Source: Rhodobacterales bacterium (GTDB taxonomy: Bacteria; Pseudomonadota; Alphaproteobacteria; Rhodobacterales; Rhodobacteraceae). Taken from it: a stretch of DNA of 64,000 nucleotides. The stretch spans positions 90,381 to 154,380 of the forward strand of contig PDRY01000022.1 of the NCBI GenBank assembly GCA_002748265.1. The letters run 5' to 3'. Positions 36,362-44,423 of the stretch are shown here, piece after piece (positions within the stretch are counted from its first letter, which is position 1; every line of letters starts with the position of its first letter). The notes below the pieces were generated by a model. That model did no database searches, had not been told where the DNA came from, and saw nothing but the letters and a program-made list of their open reading frames with translations. The translations under genes were made by a program, and so were the position numbers.

Positions 36362-36977
36362 CCCGTTCATCCTGCCGCTGGGCGCTGTGCTGCTGGGCTG
36401 GATGGTGGCCGGGGGCTCTCCGGGGCCCGCGACGCTGACCATCAGCGGCACCGCGATGGAGCATGGCCGACGCGCCGGGCTCACTGTCGCGGCGGGGATC
36501 GTCTGCGGCTCCGCCATTTGGGGAATCGCTGCCGGGCTGGGTCTGTCCGCGGTCATGGTCGCAAACGCCTGGGTGATGGAGACGGTTCGGATCGCGGGTG
36601 CGCTCTACCTTTTGTGGCTCGCGCTGAAATCCGCGCGCGCCGCCTGGCGCGGATCGGCGGTCGCAAAGCCGCGCGCCGTGCATCGTCACCTGTTTGCCAA
36701 GGGGCTCTTGCTGCATCTGACCAACCCCAAGGCGATCCTGTCCTGGGGCTCCATCTATGCGATCACGCTCGCGCCCGATGCGGGGCCGGGGGCGGTGTGG
36801 AGCCTGTTCGCACTGCTTAGCGCCGGGTCGATGACCGTCTTTTTCGGCTACGGCGCACTCTTCGCCTTGCCGCCGGTGGCCCGCGCCTATGCGCGCACGC
36901 GGCGGCTGTTCGATACGGTCTTTGCGTTGCTTTTCGGTGCGGCGAGCCTCAAGCTTCTGACATTGCGTCTGACCTGA
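36345..36977 (+). CDS. LysE/RhtB family amino-acid exporter
   Basis: A 210-residue inner-membrane protein with about six helices. The family signature is [24 protein letters not shown] near residue 24, and [11 protein letters not shown] lies in the middle. These exporters remove lysine, arginine, threonine or homoserine lactones. The start is uncertain: ATG at 36345 overlaps pdxJ by 17 bases; GTG at 36354 has a nearer GATGAGG site and would shorten the protein by three residues. Confidence 0.88.
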   Translation: MRPVADPFILPLGAVLLGWMVAGGSPGPATLTISGTAMEHGRRAGLTVAAGIVCGSAIWGIAAGLGLSAVMVANAWVMETVRIAGALYLLWLALKSARAAWRGSAVAKPRAVHRHLFAKGLLLHLTNPKAILSWGSIYAITLAPDAGPGAVWSLFALLSAGSMTVFFGYGALFALPPVARAYARTRRLFDTVFALLFGAASLKLLTLRLT

Positions 36978-36986
36978 GGATTTCCC

Positions 36987-37436
36987 ATGCGTGCCATCGC
37001 CCTTGCCGCTTTATGTCTTGCCACCCCCCTGACGGCTCAGGAGGTGGCGGAATGCGACTGGCGCGGCATGGCCAGCGGGATCGCGGAGCCGTGGGAGCAA
37101 AACAGCCGCGCCTTTGCCAATGGCGCCGTTCGCGTGGCCCTGATCGACACGGAAGAACCCGCCGCGGCCGCGATGCATTTTCTGGTTCTGTCGCCCGAGC
37201 CCGAGATGGGTTTTCGTCAATGCCACGTGGTCAGCGCCAGCGGCAGTTTGGGCTTTGCCGCGCTCTATTTCGAAGAATTGATCGCGCGTTACGATCCCGA
37301 GGACGGCCTGACGATTTCCGTGCCCGGCCACCGGGTTTGGGCCGATGACGGGTTCTCCAATGCGATCCGACTTAACGTCACGATCAACCAGGCGACGGGC
37401 GCTGTCACGGCGACTCAGGATGTGGCGCCGGGATGA
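36987..37436 (+). CDS. Conserved exported protein of unknown function
   Basis: A 149-residue protein with a clear Sec signal peptide ([18 protein letters not shown], cleavage after Ala-Gln or just before it). The mature part has two Cys (ECDWRG and RQCHVV) that could form a disulphide, and no domain I recognise. A GAGGATTT ribosome site precedes the ATG. It overlaps acpS by 4 bases, so it is firmly within the rsh-to-recO gene run. Confidence 0.75.
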   Translation: MRAIALAALCLATPLTAQEVAECDWRGMASGIAEPWEQNSRAFANGAVRVALIDTEEPAAAAMHFLVLSPEPEMGFRQCHVVSASGSLGFAALYFEELIARYDPEDGLTISVPGHRVWADDGFSNAIRLNVTINQATGAVTATQDVAPG

Positions 37437-37840
37437 TCTTGGGCATCGGCACAGATCTGGCCAATATCGACCGCATCGCTGGCGTGCTGGAGCGCCATGG
37501 CGACCGGTTTCGAAACCGCGTCTTCACCGATACGGAACAGGCCAAGGCAGAGCGCCGGGCCGATACGCCGGGCACCTATGCCAAACGCTGGGCCGCGAAA
37601 GAAGCGTGTTCCAAGGCGCTTGGCACCGGGTTGCGCATGGGGATCGCGTGGAAGGATATGTCCGTGAGCAACCTGCGCAGCGGTCAACCTGTCATGGAGG
37701 TGACAGGTTGGGCGGCAGAGCGGCTGCGGGAGATGACGCCCGAAGGCCACGAGGCCATCATCCATGTCACGCTGACGGACGATCATCCCTGGGCGCAGGC
37801 CTTTGTGGTGATCGAGTCACGTCCCGTCCCGGTTGCTTGA
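37433..37840 (+). CDS. acpS: Holo-[acyl-carrier-protein] synthase
   Basis: A 135-residue phosphopantetheinyl transferase that moves the 4'-phosphopantetheine arm of CoA to the serine of ACP. The two signature blocks are [14 protein letters not shown] (Asp for Mg2+) and [16 protein letters not shown] (Glu and Lys). Length matches the AcpS group. The start overlaps the upstream gene (ATGA). Confidence 0.95.
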   Translation: MILGIGTDLANIDRIAGVLERHGDRFRNRVFTDTEQAKAERRADTPGTYAKRWAAKEACSKALGTGLRMGIAWKDMSVSNLRSGQPVMEVTGWAAERLREMTPEGHEAIIHVTLTDDHPWAQAFVVIESRPVPVA

Positions 37841-37892
37841 CACGCAAAGCCCTGCGGCCCAGATAGCAGGGAGCCGTTCCAAGGAGCCCTTG

Positions 37893-38741
37893 ATGACCGA
37901 TGACAGCCAGCCGCAAGGCCTTCTCCATGGCGTGTTGGAGACGATCAAGACGATTGTCTACGCGCTGCTGATCGCCGGGCTGTTTCGCTCGCTCCTGTTT
38001 CAACCATTTTGGATCCCCTCCGGGTCGATGAAGGATACCCTGCTCGTCGGGGACTTCCTGTTCGTGAACAAAATGGCCTACGGATATTCCTATGCCTCCT
38101 GCCCGTCGGTGCGGATCCCCGCCATTGGGCTGGATGTCGATGCCGAAGACATTTGCGGTGTCTTCAAAGGGGATGGCGACAACCGCCTGTTCGGCTCGAT
38201 GCCCGAACGCGGAGATGTGGTCGTGTTCCGCCATCCTGTAACCGGGCGCGATTTCATCAAACGGCTGATCGGCCTTCCCGGAGACACCGTGCAGGTCAAG
38301 AACGGCGTGCTGTTCCTGAACGGCGAAGAAGTCCCGCAGCGGCCTGATGGTGTCTTCGTTGAAACCTTTGCGCCTCAGGGCCCCGAAGGCCGCTCGCCGC
38401 TCTGTTCGAACCGGGTGACGGCCCCCGGCCAGGATTGCGAGAAGGCCCGTCTCATCGAAACGCTTCCCAATGGTCGGGAGCACGCGATCCTGAATGTTGG
38501 CACCGCCAAGCTGGACAACACCGGCGTGTTCACGGTGCCCGAAGGGCAGTTCTTCTTCATGGGCGACAATCGTGACAATTCCACCGATAGCCGGGTTCCG
38601 CAGACCGAGCGTGGCGTGGGCTTCGTCCCGTTCGACGCGCTTGTCGGCCGCGCGGACCGGGTGATGTTCTCCTCTGCCGGGCGTTCGATGCTCGCTTTCT
38701 GGACCTGGCGGGGCGATCGTTTCTTCAAGAGGATCGAGTGA
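37893..38741 (+). CDS. lepB: Signal peptidase I (active copy)
   Basis: A 282-residue inner-membrane protease that removes Sec and Tat signal peptides. One helix (residues 20-38) precedes box B, where the nucleophile is Ser45 in IPSGSMKDTLLVGD; the general base is Lys123 in RDFIKRLIGLPGD; box E GDNRDNSTDSR is intact. A Cys pair in the periplasmic domain (PLCSNRV and GQDCEKA) probably forms a disulphide. The ATG at 37893 follows CCAAGGAG; the longer frame is rejected. A catalytically altered paralogue follows, overlapping by 4 bases. Confidence 0.95.
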   Translation: MTDDSQPQGLLHGVLETIKTIVYALLIAGLFRSLLFQPFWIPSGSMKDTLLVGDFLFVNKMAYGYSYASCPSVRIPAIGLDVDAEDICGVFKGDGDNRLFGSMPERGDVVVFRHPVTGRDFIKRLIGLPGDTVQVKNGVLFLNGEEVPQRPDGVFVETFAPQGPEGRSPLCSNRVTAPGQDCEKARLIETLPNGREHAILNVGTAKLDNTGVFTVPEGQFFFMGDNRDNSTDSRVPQTERGVGFVPFDALVGRADRVMFSSAGRSMLAFWTWRGDRFFKRIE

Positions 38742-39805
38742 GCCGGGAAACCTCACCTCTTGCCCCTGTCCGTCGATGGGGCCGGATCTCCGGACGGTTG
38801 TCGCGGCGCGGCTACTGGCCGCTTGCCCTGATCCAGGCCGCGCTGATCGTCTCGGGGCTGTGGCTTGGGTCGATCTGGGTGCTCCTGCTGGGGCTGGCCC
38901 TGTTCTGGCCGGTTGCGGCGGCGAGTGTGCGGCGGCTTCACGACACGGGCCGCAGCGGCTGGTGGCTGCTGCTGACTGCGCTGCCGGTGCTGGGGCTCGT
39001 TCCGCTGGTGTTCCTTCTGCTTCCGCAGACGCAGTACCCGACCTCCTATCCTGATGCGGATGAAACGCCGCTGCGGCGCGCGCTCTTTGCTGCCGCCTGC
39101 TTGGTTGTCATCGGCTTTTCCGTCTGCGCCAAGCTGTTCACCGTGATCTCCTCAGAGATGAAACCCGCGCTCCTGCCGGGTGATGTCGTGGTGACGTCGC
39201 GGCTGGCCTACGGTTTCGCACCCGCGTCTTGCTATCCACTGCGCTGCCCTGGCGACAAGGGCGCGCTGCCCGAGCGCGGCGATATCGTCGCCTATCTGCA
39301 TCCGCTCCACGGCAAGCCGCAGATTGGCCGTGTGATTGGACTTCCGGGCGAAGAGATCACCCTGACCGGCGGTGTGCCCGCCATCGACGGCGTAGCCCTT
39401 CCGCAGGAGCCCGGCGTGTCTTTCTCGGAAACCTTCGGCCCGCAGGGGCCGTCGGGCGCTCTGCCGCGCTGCTCTAACGGGGCGGTTGGGCTGGGCGCGC
39501 GCTGCGACAAGCGCGCGGCGCAGGAAACGCTTCCGAACGGTGTCCACTACGGAGTTCTGGATATCGGTGCAGGACGGCTTGATGAGAGCGGGCCGCACCG
39601 CGTTCCGGAAGGCCATGTCTTCATCTTGGGCGATAACCGGGACAATTCGCTCGACAGTCGTGTTTCGCTGGCGGCTCAAGGGCCGGGCATGGTCCCTGCG
39701 GATGCCATCGTCGGGCGCGTCACGCGCGTGGCCTGGTCCACGGGAGGGCTGGGCTGGCAGCTTTGGCGTTTGCGGCCTGGGCGCACATTGGAGGCGGTGC
39801 GGTGA
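38738..39805 (+). CDS. DUF805-like/signal peptidase I fusion lacking both catalytic residues (putative pseudo-peptidase)
   Basis: A 355-residue protein. The first roughly 120 residues look like DUF805: helices around [22 protein letters not shown] and the motif [15 protein letters not shown]. From about residue 125 it is a signal peptidase I domain clearly derived from the adjacent lepB: shared [33 protein letters not shown] and the same Cys pair (LPRCSNG, GARCDK). At the catalytic serine position it has Glu140 ([11 protein letters not shown]), and at the catalytic lysine it has Gly197 (PQIGRVIG). The sequence is otherwise intact, without frameshift or stop, and overlaps both lepB (4 bases) and rnc (GTGA). 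It is therefore likely expressed but not a Ser/Lys protease; a binding, chaperone or LepB-regulating role is speculation. Confidence 0.85.
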   Translation: MSRETSPLAPVRRWGRISGRLSRRGYWPLALIQAALIVSGLWLGSIWVLLLGLALFWPVAAASVRRLHDTGRSGWWLLLTALPVLGLVPLVFLLLPQTQYPTSYPDADETPLRRALFAAACLVVIGFSVCAKLFTVISSEMKPALLPGDVVVTSRLAYGFAPASCYPLRCPGDKGALPERGDIVAYLHPLHGKPQIGRVIGLPGEEITLTGGVPAIDGVALPQEPGVSFSETFGPQGPSGALPRCSNGAVGLGARCDKRAAQETLPNGVHYGVLDIGAGRLDESGPHRVPEGHVFILGDNRDNSLDSRVSLAAQGPGMVPADAIVGRVTRVAWSTGGLGWQLWRLRPGRTLEAVR

Positions 39806-40488
39806 AGCTGTCTGCCGACATGATGGCGTTCTCAACGCGGCTGGGACATGAGTTCACCCGGGCCGATCTGCTGATCGAGGCCTTGACCCATCCGTCGCTG
39901 GGATCGCCCACCCGCGATGACAATCAGCGGCTGGAGTTTCTCGGGGACCGGGTGCTCGGGCTGGTGATGGCGGAGGCGCTTTTGAACGCCGATCGCAACG
40001 CTGCCGAAGGTGTGCTGGCCCCGCGCTTCAACGCGCTCGTGCGCAAGGAAACCTGTGCGGAGGTCGCGCGGGAGCTCGATGTCGGCGCGGTGCTCAAGCT
40101 GGGCCGGTCCGAGATGAAATCCGGTGGGCGCCGCAAGGAAGCCCTTCTGGCTGACGCCATGGAAGCGGTGATTGCCGCCGTCTATCTGGATGCCGGGTTT
40201 GAGCCTGCGCGCACGGTTGTGCTGCGCCTGTGGGGCGCGCGGGTGGATCAGGTCGAGGCCGATGCGCGCGACCCAAAGACCGCGCTTCAGGAATGGGCGC
40301 AGGGGCGCGGCGCGCCGCCGCCTGAATACGTGGAAATTGCCCGCTCTGGCCCGGATCACGCGCCGGTCTTTGTGATCGAAGCGCGGCTCTCCTCGGGCGA
40401 GAGTGCGCGCGGCGAGGCCCCCTCCAAACGTCACGCCCAGCAGGCAGCCGCAAAGGCGCTTCTGGCGCAGGTGGACGGGACATCCTGA
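39802..40488 (+). CDS. rnc: Ribonuclease III
   Basis: A 228-residue double-strand RNA endonuclease that matures rRNA and processes mRNA. The catalytic signature [21 protein letters not shown] is in the N-terminal endonuclease domain, with the later acidic block [20 protein letters not shown]; a double-stranded RNA-binding domain ([12 protein letters not shown] ... [13 protein letters not shown]) ends the protein. The GTG at 39802 overlaps the upstream stop (GTGA) and has a GAGGCGG site; the longer frame from 39763 is rejected. Confidence 0.95.
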   Translation: MKLSADMMAFSTRLGHEFTRADLLIEALTHPSLGSPTRDDNQRLEFLGDRVLGLVMAEALLNADRNAAEGVLAPRFNALVRKETCAEVARELDVGAVLKLGRSEMKSGGRRKEALLADAMEAVIAAVYLDAGFEPARTVVLRLWGARVDQVEADARDPKTALQEWAQGRGAPPPEYVEIARSGPDHAPVFVIEARLSSGESARGEAPSKRHAQQAAAKALLAQVDGTS

Positions 40489-40557
40489 CCGCCTACCGCC
40501 AGGCTTTGCGGTCTGCTATGACATGACAGCCCCCTTGGGCATCCTGAAAGGAACACC

Positions 40558-41463
40558 ATGACCCTACGCGCCGGTTTCGCGGCCCTGATCGGAGAGCCCA
40601 ATGCGGGCAAGTCGACCCTTCTGAACCGGATGGTCGGCGCGAAAGTGTCGATTGTGACGCATAAGGTGCAGACCACGCGGGCCCGCATCCGGGGCGTTGC
40701 GATGCACGGGGACAGTCAGATTGTGTTCGTGGACACGCCGGGCCTCTTCCGCCCGCGCCGCCGTCTGGATCGCGCAATGGTCGCTGCCGCCTGGGGCGGG
40801 GCGTCGGATGCCGATGTGATCGTGCTTCTGGTGGAAGCGCATCGCGGGATCACCGCCGGGGTCGAGACGATCCTGGAGCGCCTGCCGGAGGTGGCATCGG
40901 GGCGTAAGGTGGCGCTTGCCATCAACAAGATCGACCGGGTGGAGTCGCCGGTTCTGCTGGGCCTGACCAAGGATCTCAATGAGCGGTTCCCCTTCGTGGA
41001 AACCTTCATGATCTCGGCCGAGAAGGGCCATGGCTGCGAGGATCTGAAGGCCTGGCTCGCCGAGCAGATGCCCGAGAGCCCGTGGCTCTATCCCGAAGAC
41101 CAGATCGCGGATCTGCCGATGCGGATGATCGCCGCGGAGATGACCCGCGAAAAACTGACCCTGCGCCTGCACCAGGAGCTGCCCTATCAGCTCACCGTCG
41201 AGACGGAGAGCTGGGAGGAGCGCGAGGATGGCTCGGCCCGTGTGGACCAGATCATCTATGTCGCGCGGGACGGGCATAAGGGGATCGTGCTGGGCAAGAA
41301 GGGCGAGACCATCAAGGCCGTGAGCCAGGCCGCGCGGGCGGAGCTGGAGGAGTTCCTGGGCCGCAAGGTGCATCTGTTCCTGCAGGTGAAGGTGCGGCCC
41401 AACTGGCTGGAAGAGGCGGAGCGCTATTCCGAAATGGGGCTCGATTTCCGCGATGGGAACTGA
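40558..41463 (+). CDS. era: GTPase Era
   Basis: A 301-residue GTPase needed for assembly of the 30S ribosomal subunit. G1 is GEPNAGKSTLLNR, G3 is DTPGLFRP, G4 is NKID, and a C-terminal KH domain contains GHKGIVLGKKGETIK, which binds the 3' end of 16S rRNA. An AAGGAACACC site precedes the ATG. rnc-era order is near-universal in proteobacteria. It overlaps the DUF1491 gene by 11 bases. Confidence 0.96.
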   Translation: MTLRAGFAALIGEPNAGKSTLLNRMVGAKVSIVTHKVQTTRARIRGVAMHGDSQIVFVDTPGLFRPRRRLDRAMVAAAWGGASDADVIVLLVEAHRGITAGVETILERLPEVASGRKVALAINKIDRVESPVLLGLTKDLNERFPFVETFMISAEKGHGCEDLKAWLAEQMPESPWLYPEDQIADLPMRMIAAEMTREKLTLRLHQELPYQLTVETESWEEREDGSARVDQIIYVARDGHKGIVLGKKGETIKAVSQAARAELEEFLGRKVHLFLQVKVRPNWLEEAERYSEMGLDFRDGN

Positions 41464-41791
41464 GCCGCGTCTGGCGGCGGGGCTCTGGGTCTCGGCCTAT
41501 CTCGCGCGGTTGCGGCTGGCCGATATCCCGGCCTTTGTCGTGCGGCGCGGGGATGAGACGGCGGGGGCCATTCTGATCAAGGTGAACACGCTGGACGGCC
41601 AGGCGCGGCTGATGCAGCGCTCGGTCGATCTGATGACCGGCGCGCGTCGGTGGGTCGAGCTGGCAACAGGCGCAGAGCCCGACGTGGATGGATCGGTCAC
41701 CAAGCAGGCGGGTTTCGATCCCGACCTTTGGGTGATCGAGGTCGAGGACCGCGCCGGGCGGGATTTGCTGGATGAGCCGGGGCTGGCGTGA
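41453..41791 (+). CDS. DUF1491 family protein
   Basis: A 112-residue cytoplasmic protein of DUF1491, a family largely confined to alphaproteobacteria and usually found between era and recO. The blocks GLWVSAYLARLRLADIPAFVV, GAILIKVNTLDG and DPDLWVIEVEDRAGRDLLDE are recognisable. No function is known. It overlaps the end of era, so translation is coupled. Confidence 0.85.
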   Translation: MGTEPRLAAGLWVSAYLARLRLADIPAFVVRRGDETAGAILIKVNTLDGQARLMQRSVDLMTGARRWVELATGAEPDVDGSVTKQAGFDPDLWVIEVEDRAGRDLLDEPGLA

Positions 41792-41902
41792 TTGCACCGC
41801 GCGGGCGCGGCGCCCGAGGCGGGGGGCTTTGCCCCCGCTTGGACTGCGGCCAATTCCGCCCCATGATATTGATCGGCTAAAAGAAGCACAGGGAGCGGCC
41901 CC

Positions 41903-42616
41903 GTGATCCGCTGGGAGGATGAGGGCATTCTGCTGGCCGCGCGTCGCCATGGCGAGAGCGCGGCGATCGTTGAGCTGTTCACGCCCGATCACGGGCGCGC
42001 CGTGGGCGTGGTGCGCGGTGGCGGCGGGCGGCGCATGGCGCCGGTGCTGCAACCCGGCGCGCAGCTGTCCGTGACATGGTCGGCTCGGCTTGAAGAGCAT
42101 ATGGGGGCGTTTGTGGTGGAGCCGCTGCGAAGCCGCGCCGCGCAAGTGATGCAAGGGCGGTTGTCGCTTGCCGGGCTCAATGCCGTGTGTGCCATTTTGA
42201 GTTTTGCGCTTCCAGAGCGCGAGGTTCATGCGGCGCTTTATGCCCGAACCGGTCCATTGCTGGATCTACTGGGGCAAGACGATCTGTGGCCACTGGCCTA
42301 TCTGGGATGGGAACTACGCCTGCTTGAGGAGCTGGGGTTCGGACTGGATCTGACCTGCTGCGCGGTTACGGGGGCAACAGAGGGGTTGGCCTATGTGTCG
42401 CCGCGCACGGGGCGTGCGGTCAGCAGCATGGGGGCTGGAGCATGGGCCGATCGGTTGCTGCCGCTGTCCCCCGCGCTTATTGGCGCGGCGAGCGATGATG
42501 AATCGATCCGGGCCGGGCTGGCAGTGACCGGATACTTCCTCGAACAACGCGTCGCGCCTGCTTTGGGCAGCCGCCCCTTGCCGGCCGCGCGTCAGCGGCT
42601 GGTGGCGTTGATCTGA
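41903..42616 (+). CDS. recO: DNA repair protein RecO
   Basis: A 237-residue recombination mediator that works with RecR to load RecA on gapped DNA. The N-terminal OB fold is plain ([32 protein letters not shown]), followed by a helical domain with [17 protein letters not shown], where a zinc-binding Cys set is reduced to a Cys pair. GTG start; the family's N-terminal sequence fixes it. The last 25 bases overlap the convergent META lipoprotein gene. A 111-base spacer with a GC hairpin precedes it. Confidence 0.93.
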   Translation: MIRWEDEGILLAARRHGESAAIVELFTPDHGRAVGVVRGGGGRRMAPVLQPGAQLSVTWSARLEEHMGAFVVEPLRSRAAQVMQGRLSLAGLNAVCAILSFALPEREVHAALYARTGPLLDLLGQDDLWPLAYLGWELRLLEELGFGLDLTCCAVTGATEGLAYVSPRTGRAVSSMGAGAWADRLLPLSPALIGAASDDESIRAGLAVTGYFLEQRVAPALGSRPLPAARQRLVALI

Positions 42617-42993
42617 GTGAAGACCATCTCGCCACCTTCGGTGTTGCGCAAGATCAGCGTGGTCCCAAGGGTTTCGGCTTCGGTCATGGACCGAAGGGCG
42701 TCGAAGAACCGCGTCTCCTGATCGAGCGCATCACAGGCCAGCCGCGTGGCGCTGATGTCTTCGATCTTGAACCAAGGGTAGGGCGCCGTCTGCCGACCGG
42801 AGTAGGCGTTGCACGGCGCCTCCCCTGCCACCAGTCCGGGCTCAGGGAAAGAGATCGTTGCGCGCGGGGCCGTCCCGCCACTAAGCGAGGAGAGCCGGTA
42901 GGCCCCCGACACGCCATAGGCGGTCAGGGTTTCGTCGCCGGTGCAGGCGGCCAGCAGGGCGATCAGGGGCAGGGTCTTGAGCACGGGTGTCAT
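42592..42993 (-). CDS. META-domain lipoprotein (HslJ-like)
   Basis: A 133-residue exported lipoprotein. The lipobox LLAAC puts the modified residue at Cys17. The META domain is recognised from [29 protein letters not shown] and [17 protein letters not shown], which follow the family order. HslJ proteins are linked to heat and novobiocin tolerance in other bacteria; the role here is unknown. It lies 36 bases downstream of the 88-residue gene and may share its riboswitch-controlled transcript. Confidence 0.78.
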   Translation of the reverse strand: MTPVLKTLPLIALLAACTGDETLTAYGVSGAYRLSSLSGGTAPRATISFPEPGLVAGEAPCNAYSGRQTAPYPWFKIEDISATRLACDALDQETRFFDALRSMTEAETLGTTLILRNTEGGEMVFTQINATSR

Positions 42994-43029
42994 GGGCTCA
43001 AGCTAGGGTGCCCCTGATGTTGCTGCAAG

Positions 43030-43296
43030 TCAGTGCCAGACGCGCGGGCGTCCGCCCCGGCGACGCGGTGGCGGCAAGGGGGCTGCCGCCTGGGCCAGCA
43101 GGTCGCGAAACGCGCTCACCGCCGGGGCATTGGCGACGAAGGCGTTGAGCCGGATCACCGCGTGTTCTGCGGCGGCGCGGGGGTCGCTGTCATCGGGCTG
43201 GGTGCCCAGCCATTCCAGAAACCCCAGCCGCGCCATGCGGTCGGGATGAGTTGGATCGGACTCGCTCAGAGCCACGAGGAGTTTGGTCAGTGTCAT
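43030..43296 (-). CDS. Small protein of unknown function behind a cobalamin riboswitch
   Basis: An 88-residue, probably cytoplasmic protein: MTLTKLLVALSESDPTHPDR, a helical middle and a basic Pro/Arg tail (PPPRRRGGRPRVWH). It has no signal peptide, no membrane helix and no domain I recognise, and it does not resemble the small cobalt-transporter protein CbtB. The ATG at 43296 has a good GGAGGG site; the frame stays open upstream through the riboswitch, which is an artefact. Its position 85 bases after a cobalamin riboswitch on the same strand suggests a link with B12 or cobalt, but that is inference. Confidence 0.65.
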   Translation of the reverse strand: MTLTKLLVALSESDPTHPDRMARLGFLEWLGTQPDDSDPRAAAEHAVIRLNAFVANAPAVSAFRDLLAQAAAPLPPPRRRGGRPRVWH

Positions 43297-43380
43297 TGCG
43301 CCCTCCGCGCGTGAAGGCGAGATCCGGGTGCAGGATGGACCCACACGCCGGGGCACCCCGCCCGGGTTGTCGTTACGGAT

Positions 43381-43537
43381 GGCAGGTCTCCTGACTTTGC
43401 GGGTCGGGGCGCGTCCCATACCTTCCCGGCCGGAGCCAGTGGCATTCATGGGGGCGCTCGCCGCTTACAGTTGCGGGGGCAGTGCCGGATTCGCACCGGC
43501 TTCCCTTTTCATCCCGCAGGCTGCGGGAACCATCTGA
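43381..43537 (-). ncRNA. Cobalamin (AdoCbl) riboswitch
   Basis: Read on the minus strand, all major conserved blocks are present in order: AAAAGGGAAGCCGGTGCGAA with the following TCCGGCACTGCCCCCGC, the invariant CAACTGTAAGCGG, the B12 box core GCCACTGG (near 43436-43443), CCGGGAAGGTATGG, and the closing CCCGCAAAGTCAGGAGACC. A 5' stem (TTCCCGCAG/CTGCGGGA) flanks it. High cobalamin normally lowers expression of the downstream gene. Downstream sense genes are the 88-residue ORF and the META lipoprotein; upstream (plus side) lies only the end of a TSUP gene. Confidence 0.93.
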
Positions 43538-43570
43538 GGGCAGGCTAGGGGGCGCCGCCGGGCGCGTCAA

Positions 43571-44329
43571 TCAGAGCATTTGCCACAGCAGCCGCGCGGC
43601 CAAAACGGATGAGGTGACAACCAGCAGCGGCTTGATGACCCGTGCGCCGATCCGCATGGCCAGCTTCGATCCCACCAGGGCGCCCGCGATCTGCGCCGCG
43701 CCCATGGCCAGACCGAGCAGCCAGAGCGGCTTGCTGACGACAGCAAAGGCAAGGATGCCGCCGACATTGGAGGCGAAGTTGAGCAGCTTTGTATGGGCCG
43801 TTGCCTTGAGCACGCCGTGCCCGGCCAGCATGACGAAGGCGAGCATGTAGAAGGCGCCTGCGCCGGGGCCGATCAGCCCGTCGTAAAATCCGATCAGCGG
43901 CGCGATCAGCAGGGTAAAGCCGAGCGGCCGCAGCCGTTCGGTGCGGTCCATGTCATCGAGCCCGGGCTTGAGTGCGAAGAACAGCGCAATGGCGACCATC
44001 ACTACGGGCAGCACAATGCGCAGCCCGTCCGTTGGGATCCGGCTGATGGCAAGCGCGCCGATGATGGAGCCGACAAAGGCCATGAGCGCACCGCCCCCCT
44101 GCTTGCGCAGATCGACCAGCCCGCTGCGGGCGTAGGCGAAGGCGGCGGTGGCGGCTCCGAACGCGCCTTGCACCTTGTTCGTGGCAAGCGCCTGCACCGG
44201 GGGGATCCCCGCGAGCATCAGCGCGGGTACGGTGATGAGCCCGCCTCCGCCCGCGATGGAGTCGATGAACCCGGCGGCAAAGGCCGCCGCCAGCAGGAAG
44301 GCGATCAGGTCGGGGGCAAGGTCGATCAT
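43571..44329 (-). CDS. TSUP family membrane transporter (TauE/SafE type)
   Basis: A 252-residue protein with about eight helices of the TauE/SafE family: FAAGFIDSIAGGGGLITVPALMLAG near the start, and the second repeat half beginning LIGFYDGLIGPGAGAFYMLAFVML. These proteins are thought to move sulphite, sulpho-compounds or other small organic anions. It is transcribed leftward towards the riboswitch but ends 34 bases before it. No linked sulphur gene is adjacent. Confidence 0.87.
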   Translation of the reverse strand: MIDLAPDLIAFLLAAAFAAGFIDSIAGGGGLITVPALMLAGIPPVQALATNKVQGAFGAATAAFAYARSGLVDLRKQGGGALMAFVGSIIGALAISRIPTDGLRIVLPVVMVAIALFFALKPGLDDMDRTERLRPLGFTLLIAPLIGFYDGLIGPGAGAFYMLAFVMLAGHGVLKATAHTKLLNFASNVGGILAFAVVSKPLWLLGLAMGAAQIAGALVGSKLAMRIGARVIKPLLVVTSSVLAARLLWQML

Positions 44330-44423
44330 GGGGGCTCACGCAGAAGGGCAGCGGACCCGTTCTAAGGCGTTTGCGCGCCGCAGCAAGGGGAGGCCCCGCA
44401 GGGCCGCCCGCTCAGATCGCATC

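Noticed and set aside
41819-41838. GC hairpin between the DUF1491 gene and recO as a terminator
   Set aside because: A 7-bp stem (GCGGGGG/CCCCCGC) is present, but there is no T-run and recO follows within 65 bases on the same strand, so it may equally be read through; it is left as an observation only.
43283-43850. Two plus-strand ORFs across the riboswitch and the TSUP gene end
   Set aside because: They are antisense to the structured riboswitch and to a real gene, with no ribosome site or recognisable product.
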